DNA of 64,000 nucleotides from Margaritispora aquatica. Its lineage: Eukaryota > Ascomycota > Leotiomycetes > Helotiales > Discinellaceae. The translations under genes and the position numbers were made by a program. The stretch is from contig VJWN01000027.1 of NCBI GenBank assembly GCA_007644065.1, positions 124,001 through 188,000 on the forward strand, given 5' to 3'. Below the pieces are notes generated by a model. It did no database searches, was not told the DNA's origin, and saw only the letters and a list, made by a program, of their open reading frames with translations. Shown piece by piece: positions 36,717 to 48,609 of this stretch; the first letter of the stretch is position 1, and each line of letters opens with the position of its first letter.

Positions 36717-39700
36717 CTATCCCTTATCCGTCTTAGCGTAGTCCCTATGCTTTATATAGTAGTAAGGAAATGTTTCGTAGTCGTTATAACTATTCCTCCT
36801 AAATATTATATCTAAAATTACTCGTAAAAAACGTAAGTAACGTTTACGTCTAGTTATAAAAATTAAGCGTACAAATCGTCCTACTTAGTTATATTCTTAC
36901 TATCGCTAGTAGTCTCGAAAATACTTCCTTGATCTAGTTAAGAGCTCTCGTTATTCTAAGTACGTTTATACGAAATAGTTGTACGATTCTATAGGTTATA
37001 CGAGGGTCCTTAATTCTCTAAAGCTTATATATCGTTTTTTCTTTAGCCCTAAGAGGAAACAACCTGTTTCTATTCCTTTAACTCTTCCGCTAGATCTTAT
37101 TCCTTCCTTAGATAGTCTCTCTTCCTAGTCTCCTAGCCTTACGATCGTGCCTTTCGTTTAGTAGTCTATACTTAGGTTAAGTAAGAGTAAGATAACGTCT
37201 TAAGCTTTAGTCTTTAATCTTTCTAATCTTATCTAAGTAGATCTAGGTTTTGACGGTAGAACTTTTATAGAAGGCTCTTCGAACCCTATAAGTCCTTTAG
37301 TAATTCTTAAGTGTCGTCTTCCTCGCTATATCCTTTCTATCGAATTCTATATAGTAGCTAACCGTTATTATCCTTAGTTTGTTCTATAATCGTCTCGACC
37401 TTATACTAGATAAGTTTATTTTTATCTAAAAGGTTAGGTATAATAACTAGTACGTTATTAGGTACTAGCTCTAATAATAATATATAAAATACTAGGTTAA
37501 TTTTTATATTATTTAATAGCTTTAATCTATAATTAACTATTTTAATTTTTTTAATAATCTCGAATAGTCTAATTTTCTTATAGTCTAGTTTTTTTAATAA
37601 GTAAGTTATTTTAATATTTCTATAAGAAAGATATACTTTATCTCTTTTCTTAAGACGAGGTCCCTCGAGACGTCCCTTATTATAATAATAAATTAATCTT
37701 TTATTATAAAATTAAATATTTAATAATAACTATATATATAACTACTTAAGTAAGTTAATATTAACTTATACGTAGTATGTATTCTTTTCTCTTATTTAGG
37801 GTTTATAGTATACTATTAGATAGTAACTATAATTCGCCTTAAATAGACTAATCTTTATAGTTTTTAATAAAGAACTATTATATACGAATTATACTATTAG
37901 AAATATAGTTACCTAGTTTGTCTACTAGTAGTCTATATAGCTTCTAAGATATTATTCGATAATCTAGTTAATTTGTTCTATTTATTCGTTTATCTATAAA
38001 TAAAATAACGTTAATAGTTTATAGTATATTCTAATAAGTATTATTAATGATTTCTAGAATATTAATATAAAAAGTTTATTTTTATTTATTATAAACTATT
38101 CTAGTATTTTATATTTTATTATTATTATCTTTAATATAGTATTAGTTAATTATTTTATATTAAAAGCTTTTAGATATAATATAAAGTAACTCTACTTTAT
38201 AAGTCTATCTACGATAACGAGTATTAAGTCGTACTTTACTTTTATAAATAGATCTTTTAACTTTAATAGTTTTATAATAAAGTTTATTATAATAATCTAC
38301 TATCTTTCTATAAGTATTTTGTTAGGTTATAGCTTTTTATATAGTTAGTGTCTTTTTAATTTAGATATCTTATAAGTATAATACTATACTAGTACTTTTT
38401 TAACTATCCTCTTAAGTCCTAGGAAGTAGTAGTCCTTACTAACTCTTTTAGCTATTTTAGTGATTCTTTAATGTTTATATATAGGTAGTTCGTATATTCT
38501 AGATACGTACTCTATACGTAATACCTCTAGTAAGTATATTAAACCTTAAAATAAAAGTAATCCATCTTTTACTATAAAGGATAAATAACTTTTTAGGTCC
38601 TCTAGGATTCTTTATACTATAGAGTCTTTTACGTAGGCTCCTTTGATTTCTCTTTTTATACCTTTAAGTTTAGTGGTTAAGGTTATAACGATAGTCCTAC
38701 TATTAAGAACTAGTCCCTTAAGTGTTTCTTTAAGAATTATACTATAGTTCTTTAGTACGTCGTATATATATTCTACTTTATAACTTAAAGCGTTTATTTT
38801 TTTATTTTTAGATCTTTTATAATATTAAATAATAAAGTTAAAGTATAATAAGTCTTTTAACTAGCGAGCTTGTCTCTTAGTTAATTGTTTTATTATTATA
38901 AAATACTTTAGGTTTTTATAGTCTATATATACGATTACTTAGTCTTTTACTCCTTTAAGGTAATATCTCTATTCTTATATAGCTACGATAATTACGAGTA
39001 GTTCTTTATTATATATTTTGTAATTAAGCTTAGTAAGCAAGAACTTCTTTAAGAAGAAAGCGACTAGTCTTAGCTTTCCTTGTTCGTCGGCCTAGCTATA
39101 TACTACTCCTATAGCTACGTCTAATACGTCTGTCTCGATAATCCCTAGCTTCGCGGGGTTATAATTTACTATAATTCGGTTAATCTTAAATTCTACTTTA
39201 AGTTCGCCAAATACCTTTACTACCTTAGATGTCTAGTTCTAAACTTAGTCCTTTTTAGTTAGATTTAAAAGTAGTATTATAATTTTTAAGTAATTAAGTA
39301 TAAAGTTATAGTAAAAGTTATAGAATCTAAGGAACTCTTAGACTTCCTTTACTTTAGTTAGTATTTACTATTCTTATATAGCTATAGTCTTATCCTCTTG
39401 TATTAATACTCTATTCCTACCTACTCTAAAGCCTAGGAATGTCACTTCTTCTTTATAGAACTCGCACTTTTCGAATTATACTTTAAGATTTTTTTCTTTT
39501 AGCTTTTTTAGAACTTAATAAATATTCTTAATATATTACTTTAAGGTATATAAGAATATAAAGATATTATTTAAATATATATAAATAAAGTAGTTAAGTT
39601 ACTCTCTAAGTATATCGTTAACGAACGTCTAGAAAGTAATAAGTACGTTTATTAACCTAAATAATATAATAAGATATTTATAATAACCTTTTTTAGTCCT

Positions 39701-42700
39701 AAAAGCTATCTTTTATTCTTCTCTTTCCTTAATTCTAATAAGACTATAGACGTCCCTTAAGTCTATTATCGTAAAGTATTATACTTTATAGAGTTTATTC
39801 TATAGATCCGGAATTAAAAGTAAGATATAACGATTCTTTATCGTAATACTATTAAGTTATTAATAGTTAATATATATTTTTAACTTTCTATTTTTTTTAA
39901 GAACAAATAGAATAAGGTACCTAGCTAGTAATTAAGAACGTTTAATATATTTTTTTACTAATTTTATAGTAATATAGTTTTCTAGCTCTTCTTTCTCGGC
40001 TAGTATAAGCTAGTATATAAATTAGTATATAAGTCTTTTACCTTTTTTTAAAAGTATCTCGTAGTCTTATAGTTAGTGTTTCGGTAATGTATTTTCGTCT
40101 AAAGGTTCCTTAAACACTTCTAGGAAATCTTTATATTCTATAAGTAAAGGGTTTACTATAACTTTCTTCTTTAGTTTTACTTAGATAACTATTACTTTTT
40201 ACGTAGCGCTTAGTTTTAGATAACTTCGTAGCTTTTCTTAAGATACTTATAGTTTCTAGTTAATTATCTTTTAGTTATCTTATAACTATAGTCTTTACGT
40301 AATCGTTTATATAGTCTAATTAATATCTAGGTTAAACTCTTATAGTTATAAGTCTCTAAGTATTACGTCCTTACTAATTAGTACTAGGTTAAACTTAAGT
40401 TATATAGTTCTTTTGTTTAATATAATAGGTAGTATTTTGGTTTTAAAGGCGACGATTCTTCTATCCTTTATATCTTCTCTACTTATAGTAACGATCTAGT
40501 ATAGCTTTGCCTTACGAATATATCTTTAGCCTTACTTTTAAGACTATTTATTATTTATAAGGTTCGTCTTTACTCTAGAATCTATTAATCCTATTACTTT
40601 TTTTCCTCTAACACGTAGGGCTAGGTTTATAAGTAGGCGTCTTATAGTATATACTTCGGCTGTAGTATAGATATAACGTTAAGGTATTTTAGGTGTATAA
40701 GACTCTCTTACTAGCCTTAGAGCTAGAGAGTTAGATCTTTTAACTCTTTATTAGGTTATAGGTTTACTTAACGTATATAAATGTCTTAGCTATCTAGTAT
40801 ATAAGTGTTTAATATCTTCTATTACTTGTAAGTAGTATATTATCCTAAGATATAGTTAGTCTAATATAATTCTTAGTAGGTCTTACTATACTAGAATAAC
40901 CTAGTAAGTTCTCTAGGTTCGTAATAAATGTTACTAGGATTAAGTTAGTACTCTCTATCCTAGACTATATCTACGACTCTACCTCTCTTTGTTTATATTT
41001 CTAGGAAGTATCTTATTCTTTCTTTAATAGCTCGGTAGATCTAGTAGACGTACGTTATATATTTGTTTACGAATACGTTAGTGTATTTATCGTTTACTTC
41101 TTCTTGTTCTATAAAGATTCGTTTAGTAGGTTCTTTTCCTAAGGTTTAAGTAATTCTTTTTGTTATATACTAAGCTTTCTTTAAGTAAAGTAAAAAGGTT
41201 TCTACGTATAGTTTAGTTATATAAAGGTATAGTAAAGCTATATAACTATACGTTATCTTACTTTTAATATAGTAGACGTAACTACTATATACGTAATTTG
41301 TCTATACTATTCCTAGATATCCTAGGTCTATTAACTCTAGTATCTCTTTAAGTATTAGTTTGTAATAAAGGTTATCTTTATAGTTCTTATAAGCCTTATT
41401 AATTCTCTAGAGTCTTTTTTCTTTAATTCCTTAAGTTAGGAAGTAGTCTTCTATTTCTTTTACTTATCGATAAGTAATATAGTCGTCGTCTATATAGTCC
41501 TATATCTAGATAGTATATTTATTTTAAGAGCTATTTATTTATTCGTAGGGTAGTAGTAAGAAAGGTATTACTATAAACTCCTTTCTAGCTATTATTACTA
41601 CGGCTCGTCTGTTAATAAGGTATTTGTTAGCGCTAGTTACTAGTCTTTAGTAAACCTTTTTATTTATTATAGTAACTTACTTCTTAGGTTATTAGTATTC
41701 TCTAGCTTAGTGTCTAGGTTTTCTATAGTTATAGTAGTTCCTTTTTTTCTTTTAGCCTTACCTATCGTTTCCTCTTAGTTTTCCTCCTTAAGGCTTACTT
41801 TAGTTTAGGCTACCTTTTAAGGTTATCCTTATAAACTCCGTAACTTGTCTCTATCGGCGAGGTTTGGTTTCTACCTATACTACTTAGTAGTAGGGTTATT
41901 AGTAGTAGTACTAATAGCTATACTTATCTTACTTCTCGAGCTTTCTTTCTCGTTGTCTTTTCTAAATTTATATTACTAGTATTTTAAGTTCTTAGAAGGT
42001 TTTTACTTTTAGGTAACTTACGAGCTTATCCTTAAGTTACTTTAAGAGTCCTTTATAGAACTAGTCTCTAAATCCTTCGTCGTTCTAGTTTACTCTTAGT
42101 ACGTACTATTAGAAGGTAGTAAGGTATTCTAGATAATAACTCTTTATTTATAGTATCTAGAGTTTACAAATAGCTTTCTTATTCTTAAAGAGTTCTTTAT
42201 AGATTTCTTTAAGTACTTTAATAAAAAAGATAAAGCTTATAAATATCTTTTTTATATCTAGTCTTTAGTTAACGATTTTATTAGTATTATAATCTTTTAA
42301 ATAAGTATTAATAAACTTAAATAGTCTTTTTTCTAAGTATAAGATTACGAATATAACTTAGTCTACTTAAGTAAAGAAGCTATTAAGGTTATAGTTAATA
42401 TAGATACTTAGCTTAACGAGGTATAGCTTAAGTTAGCTTAGTTCTCCTTTAAACTTTAGTAGTGTTACGACTTTAGTAAGTCTAGTAAGTTTAATTTAGT
42501 TATATACTATACTATATACTTTAATATCTTTTATTACTATATTTTCTTTTTTATTCCTTACTTTCTTTTCTTTTTTTTTATTATTATTATTACTATCCTT
42601 CTCTAGGGTTATCTAGGATTACTAAGGGGTAATAGGTACTAGTAAGGTAATAGTAGGTATTAAGGTACGGGCTAGAGCTACTAGCTAGGCTAGCCGCTTA

Positions 42701-42761
42701 CCTACGCTATTTTCTTCTAGTCCTACTATCTTAAATAATATTTAAGGTTTAGTACTTAAAG
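36717..42761 (-). pseudogene. Gag-Pol remnant of nested gypsy element
   Basis: About 6 kb of RIP-mutated internal sequence. Readable landmarks on the reverse strand are a CCHC knuckle with Cys/Gly codons altered (41.70-41.74 kb), protease LIDS (about 40.58-40.60 kb) and the RT catalytic loop at 39563-39577 with both Asp codons changed to Asn. No intact frame remains. Confidence 0.8.
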
Positions 42762-43243
42762 TATAATAGCTAGTTTATTTATATAATTTATTAACTATCT
42801 AGTTTTAGGTTTAAATAAAGGTTAAGTATAGAACTAGAAGTAAGACTAGAGTTACTAGTAAATAAGTAGTATTTGTTATCTTAAGTTAAGTACGAAGCTT
42901 CTAAACTAATAAGACTATCTACTTATTATATAAAACTTTTGTATACTATAGAGTCCTTAGTTATAGAGTCTAGAGTCCCGTTTAGCTAGAGTCTTAAAAT
43001 GTTATAGACTTCTACTAAGGTAGACTTTATTATATAACCTTAATAGACTCTTATTCCTATATTGTATAATCTACTTATTAGAGGGTATATATACTATTAT
43101 TGACTAACTAATAGAGCGCTAGCTCCTACTTACGTAAGGAAACTCCCCCGCTGTTCCTAGGACCTGTCACGTTCTTAGGAGTTACTGGACTCTTAGGGCC
43201 CCTGCTCCTGGGAACCCGCTGGGTTCTAGGAGGGGTCGTGACA
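42762..43243 (-). repeat. Nested element 5' LTR
   Basis: 482 bp. Its right end retains a GC-rich imperfect inverted repeat (about 43202-43236) that escaped most mutation. Confidence 0.93.
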
Positions 43244-43248
43244 ATATT
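43244..43248. repeat. Target-site duplication, right copy, nested element
   Basis: ATATT, identical to 36230-36234. Confidence 0.9.
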
Positions 43249-46200
43249 TAAGTATGGATTTTCGATTTTATTATGTTCTTAGCGGGGCCCGTAAGCGAGT
43301 TTTTCTACTTTAGGCGTTTTTTCGGGTATTATTAATCTTTTAGTTTTCTATTCTAATTCCGAGTTAACTTTTTCGATTATTAGTATATCGTTACTAGGGA
43401 TATTAACTCGTATTATATTATTTATTTCCTCTAATAAGTATTTATAATCCTTAAAATCCTTAGCCTCTAATTAGCTAATCTTTAGTTCTATTATCTTAAT
43501 AATATCTAGAATCTAAATAGGAATTACTTTAGGGGCTTCGTTCTTCTTCTATCTCTATATTATATTAAATACTATATCTTTTATTAATATTACCTCTCGC
43601 TTTTCTAGTAGTTAGATATAAAAGATATTAGTAGAATTATAGCCTACTAGATAGCCTACGTATACTCTTAGTACTAGTTTTTTAAGCTTAGGATGATTCT
43701 TAATATATATATAAGCTCTACTTCTATACTTGACAAGATACGCTAAGTTAGGCTTATAGTTAATTAATCTATAGTATTTTTATAGTACTTCTAGTAGAGT
43801 CTTCTAGTTAAGTTAGCGTATAGATAACCGATTTAGGAGATAATCTATAGTTTTATAGGCCTTTATTAACTAATCTATAGGTAGATTCCCTTGGTTTAAA
43901 AGGTTGTTAGCTCTATTAATAAGTATCTTTCTGCTTTTCTTAGTACCTCTATTCTAGCTATATATATTAGACGCCGAGATATACTTTTTAATTCCTTTGT
44001 TTATAATAAAAGCTCTATATACTAGTCCGTATCCCGACTTCTTATCCTTATAAAAGATCCTAACTTTCTACTTCTAGTATATTTCGATATATTTAATAAA
44101 GCTTTATACTATAAGAATTAGTGTTCTTTCGTCCTTTTTAACGAGTATATATATATAATATATATACGTCGATAGATAGTAAAAATATATAAGGTATTCA
44201 GTAAGTCTTTTAGCTAGTTAGATATAGATAAGATCTTAATAAACCTTAAAATAAGGTGTAAAAGGTTATGTTTTCTATCTTTTACTAATAATCTATTATA
44301 AATTAGTTTTATAGTATTGTTTATACTTTCTTTCCGAGAGTTTCTTTATTTTTATTATAACCCTTTTATATAATATTTCTAGGTATAATATAGCTTTATT
44401 ATATAGATAATCTATTATACTATATTATTTATCGAGTATAGCTTTCTTAAGTAGTTTTAGCTTACGTAATAAGTGTACTTCGAATATAGAGTATTTTACT
44501 ATATTAGATATATAGAAACTCGAAGCTATCTTAAGTAGCCGGTATTCTAGGTAGAACTAGCCGTGTTTTATTAGTATTTGGCTAAATTCGACGTTATTAT
44601 ATATTAATTTTACTATAGATATGTCTTAGTAGACCCTTTAATCTATAAACTTTTATAAGCTTATAATGTTTATATAGAATATAAGGATATATAATACTTT
44701 TAAAAGATAAATAATTTAACTATTTAGTATACCTTTATATTCTAAGATATACTAGATTTTTCTTATACCTAATATAAGAATTACTATATCTTCTATAAAT
44801 AATACTTTATTTATTCTTGCTTTTTAAAATTTAATAAATCTACTTTAATCGTTGTATATATACGTTATTAAGCCTAAATCTAGTATAATACTATCTCGGA
44901 GTATATAAGTAGCTGTATTCTCTCTAGTATTAAATATTATATTCTCGTCTATTTTCGGCTAATTAGAGGCCTTATTTTGCGAGTTTAGCTAATTAGAAGC
45001 TATTCTTCGTAAGATTATAAAAGTAGATAGTGTCTTTTTACTTTTTAAACCCGATATTTTATCGATATTAGTATTATTATTTAATATTTACTATACCTTT
45101 TTTAATCTTAAATTTTCGAGTTACTTTTTAAAGATATTATTACTAGTAGCTTTATTAGTAAATACCTTTATTACTACTTTATCTACCTTCTAGCCTATAG
45201 GTCGTAGAGATTCGTAAATATAGGGGTACTCGGAGTACTAATACTCTTGTTTATATACGTATATAGGTACCTTATTCTTCGCGTTTTTTCCTTTAAAAGT
45301 TAGAGACGTATACTTTGATTAGTTAGTTTCTTTTAATATTAATATACTAAAAGCTCTATATTAACCTCTAGTATTAATTATATAAGTAGTTCTCTTATAT
45401 CTTCTTAGACTAGAGAGTAATTCTCTAAATAAAATTTCGTTACTATTAGTAATCTTATATCGTTATAAGTTATACTAAGATATATTAATTAACTATACTA
45501 TATTAAGGAAATCGTAGTAAGGCCTATCTTTAGTTATATCTAGAAGCGTTATTACTACGTAATCGTTATATATAGTTTCTTACTTATTAAGCTATATATC
45601 GATATCTTAACTCTTAGTTAGTTTCGAAAGTTTCTATTAATTAGAGATTAGCTTTTATTCTCTTTCTTTAAGTATAGGTACGAATCTTATCTATAAAGCT
45701 TATAGTATCTAATATACTATATCGGTATTAAAGGTATAGCGTATTATATTAGTATATACCGATACTTAGATTTTTACGTATAAGTCCGCTAGTACTTCTA
45801 ACTATTTATTGAAAAGCTTAATATCTCTTTAGTAATCCTTTAGTAATATATATAGGTAATCTCTTTTTTTTCTATTAAGTAATATATATACTTTTAAAGG
45901 AGGTTATATATCTATATTTATATTAGAAGGTATTACTATAGGTAATATATCGTTTAGGGTTAGTGTTTTTAGTTTAACTAATATTAGAATCTTTTTAACT
46001 CTAGAGTTATAGTATTTCTAGATATTATATTTAAGGGTAGAGATTTTAATTATCTCGATCTACTTTAACTAATCTTTTAAATCCCTAAGGATTATAGATA
46101 TTAGTACTAATATAGTAAGTTAACAAGAGAATACTACTTTTAAAGACTATTCTTATCTAGATTTTTACTTAGATATAGCTAAAAATAATATAGTTTTAGA

Positions 46201-46281
46201 CGTTCTATAGCCTTCCTAATAGTAGTAATCGTTGTATATTCTATATCTAGAAATAGTTATAATATAAACCGGGATCGTAAC
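43249..46281 (-). pseudogene. Remnant of Gag/protease/integrase region, outer copia element
   Basis: By position this should be the 5' coding half of the outer element. Stops are dense in all frames. A stretch near 44.4-44.6 kb (reverse strand) is rich in Lys/Leu codons, as in a copia pre-integrase/zinc region, but mutation prevents a firm call. Confidence 0.6.
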
Positions 46282-46500
46282 TAATAGATAATAGGGGGTA
46301 AATTACGTAAGGAAGTAGTAGGTAAAATAGATAGGATTAAAGAGTCTAAAGAGTATCTACTATAGTAGAGAGCTCTATATATATAGATAGATTAGTACTT
46401 TATAAGAAATACTCTTATATTATAAGGAATATAGTGAGATTAAGAAGAGAATCAAAATAACCGAATATCATGCATAAAAGCACGTGACCTCTAACTGACA
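46282..46500 (-). repeat. Outer element 5' LTR
   Basis: 219 bp, partner of 33961-34179. Its outer (right) 60-80 bases keep CpA/TpG sites (for example CATGCATAAAAGCACGTGAC) that are mutated in the partner. Confidence 0.93.
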
Positions 46501-46505
46501 TGGTG
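46501..46505. repeat. Target-site duplication, right copy, outer element
   Basis: TGGTG, identical to 33956-33960. Confidence 0.9.
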
Positions 46506-46647
46506 GGCTGTTGAATCATGTGATGAGCAGCTAACCGCCGATATGCTGCAGCTTACAACCTCAATATTGTAGCCCAACTGCGTCATCAATCTTCACTGCT
46601 GAGATACCAAGTACAGCATTCGGTATAACTGCCACGAAACCTCTCAC

Positions 46648-48480
46648 ATGGCTCTAAAGTCCGTCGTGGGCCTGGAGCATATTTCCACGGAGATCTTGAC
46701 TGACATTTTGGAGTTTGCCTATTTTTCCGAAAATGTTGCATGGTACAAAAATAGTCAGAAGGATCTTCCAACCTATCGTAATAGACTCTTCAAGAACAAT
46801 TATAGCAATTCTGATAATCGTCAGGATTTCAACTTTAGTCTCCGCCCCTCTCGGCTGCTGCTTATCTCGCGGTCAATCAACCGGATTGTAGTATCAATTC
46901 ACTGGAGGCACTGGGATCATGATATCACACTTCCTTATTTTGATGACTCACCAGTAGCACGACAAGTTCGATTAAACCTCCAAGAGTATTGCAGAAGTTT
47001 CAAGCTTAGCAAGAATCTTAAGGACAATGCTATGGTTGCAATGTTCTTGCGTAGCTGTACACAGCTCCAAAGTGTTGAGTGAGTCTCGCTTATACTGATG
47101 GACTGTGAAGTGTTTACAATGGTCAGAGCGAACGGAAGGACGTATTGCATGCGTGATGTGGCATCTAGAGAACCGGATGTACTCCATAAGGAGTCTCTCA
47201 AGAGACCTCCGCTTTTCACAGACGCAAGAATAATTTCTATTGGCAATCAGGATTACGGTTGGGGAGGTTTCCGAAAAGGATCACAGTGCTTTCTCAACGC
47301 AGCACATCGCATTGCCAAACTGAAGATGACTTACAATGGCGGCAACTCTGTGCGTGATTCAACCTCAATCAACTTACCGTCTCTACGAGAACTTTACATT
47401 GAGACACACAGACTCGATCTTCATTGGGGATCTCTCAGCGCCGAGAAACGCTTTATACTCACTGGTCTCAACCTCGAACAAGTCACTATTGTCGCCTTGC
47501 AACCCGAAAATTGGCTCTTATCCCTCCAATGGCAGAACATCTCGTGTCTCAAAAAGCTAAGCATCATGACAGCGGTAACTGGTAGTCGACGGCTCATAGA
47601 GGACAGATGGGAACAATATCCAATATGTGATGCAAGTACGACCGCTTCAGCCTTCAAAACTCTGGAAATGGCCCATGGACTTCAAAGCATTACCATCTGC
47701 TGTCCACTCCCGAGCTTTCCAATACCTTGGATATTACAGAATCGGGATCTTCGGTCACTGCAGCTCCAAGATGTGGGAGCGGACTACTGGCAAAAGTTTG
47801 TGATCTTGGTGTTGACCGACTCCTCTTACATTAACAAACACGATTATGTTGAGTCCTTCAAAGCACTTGTTACCGATAACAAACCATACCCAGCAGTCTC
47901 GGTAGCAGATTTACAAGCAATAAAACAGTCATTCCCTTACTTAGGACACCTAGATATCGGCATAGATCAAGCTGCTGCTGATGTAAGTTGGATTATGCTG
48001 GCTGGCCTTCTCAACATAGTGCTTGCTGACAAATTCACCCAGTTCCAAGAACGTCTCAATGTAATTGCAGCTATCCCTCATCTGAAATCACTCACCCTCA
48101 GAACGCAAACGACTGGCAACGAACTCGACGACATCACAACCGACACTGGACTTCGAGACGCACAACACATATGGGATTTCTTCCGCTCCCAACCACGACC
48201 CAACAAACTACAGAAGCTAGTCGTTCACGTGTTGCAAACAGTGTTGATCACAGCCCGCGGTATTAATCTCGAGGAAATGGTGCAATTGCATCACGATTTG
48301 AAGTTCGGCCCTGGTCGCGGCTTCAAGCAGCGCATCACGCCTGAGAGGGTGTACTATTTTCATTGGAGTCGCAACGGTCCGTTGGAACCGTTCTATGGTC
48401 TGCATGATCAAATGGGCAATAAGGGCGATTATTTGATGTGTGATCAGGATGGTGTTGGGATATGCTGGGCTGAAAGTTAA
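46648..48480 (+). CDS. F-box/LRR-like protein A
   Basis: Exons 46648-47078 and 47127-48480 (48-bp intron) give 594 aa. The N-terminus (GLEHISTEILTDILEFAYF) resembles a degenerate F-box helix, which would link targets to SCF ubiquitin ligase. The long remainder shows leucine-patterned, LRR-like segments (for example HLDIGIDQ and LKSLTLRTQT) but no strict repeat. It is clearly paralogous to the convergent gene at 48610: both share the intron position after (S/R)(V/I)E and the C-terminal elements DAQ.IW and FHWSR.GPLEP. Target and role are unknown. The start codon lies only 147 bp from the retrotransposon LTR, so its promoter has been replaced or shortened. The reading frame shows no RIP-type stops. 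Confidence 0.8.
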
Positions 48481-48609
48481 AGCTTCTGCGCGTAGCTTGG
48501 TCTGGTTTAGGCTTGCTTGATACACAGGCTACGAGGTGGAAGGCCGATGAGGAACTAATAGAGACTAAGATAAGGCAAAATGCTTCTCCAAATAAGCAAC
48601 GTATTCTAG

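Larger units (their letters stand above)
36235..43243 (-). mobile_element. Nested Ty3/gypsy-like LTR retrotransposon, RIP-degraded
   Basis: 7009 bp with LTRs of exactly 482 bp (36235-36716 and 42762-43243) and a perfect ATATT duplication, inserted inside the outer element. In its reverse orientation the element begins TGTCACGACC and ends GTTACA (mutated to ATTATA in the 5' LTR). Reverse-strand remnants occur in the order zinc knuckle (about 41.70-41.74 kb), protease-like LIDS (about 40.6 kb), reverse transcriptase YLNN for expected YLDD (39563-39577), then integrase territory near 38.3 kb. This is the Ty3/gypsy order. A purine tract (GGATAAGGGATAG) precedes the 3' LTR. All frames are closed by transitions typical of RIP. 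Confidence 0.93.
33961..46500 (-). mobile_element. Outer Ty1/copia-like LTR retrotransposon, RIP-degraded, with nested insertion
   Basis: Terminal repeats of exactly 219 bp (33961-34179 and 46282-46500), with TG..CA termini and a perfect 5-bp target duplication TGGTG. Without the nested element and its duplicated ATATT the length is about 5.5 kb, normal for Ty1/copia. Orientation is reverse: a reverse-transcriptase motif reads YVDN (expected YVDD) at about 35.34 kb, near the 3' LTR, which suits the copia order PR-IN-RT-RH. A purine-rich tract (AGAGAGG) lies just inside the 3' LTR. No 60-codon frame survives on either strand. CpA/TpG is almost absent and TpA dominates, the signature of repeat-induced point mutation. 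The element is dead unless mobilised in trans. Confidence 0.93.

Noticed and set aside
36235..43243. Reading the two 482-bp repeats as LTRs of one large element together with the 219-bp pair
   Set aside because: Separate, perfect target duplications and different RT types show two independent nested insertions.
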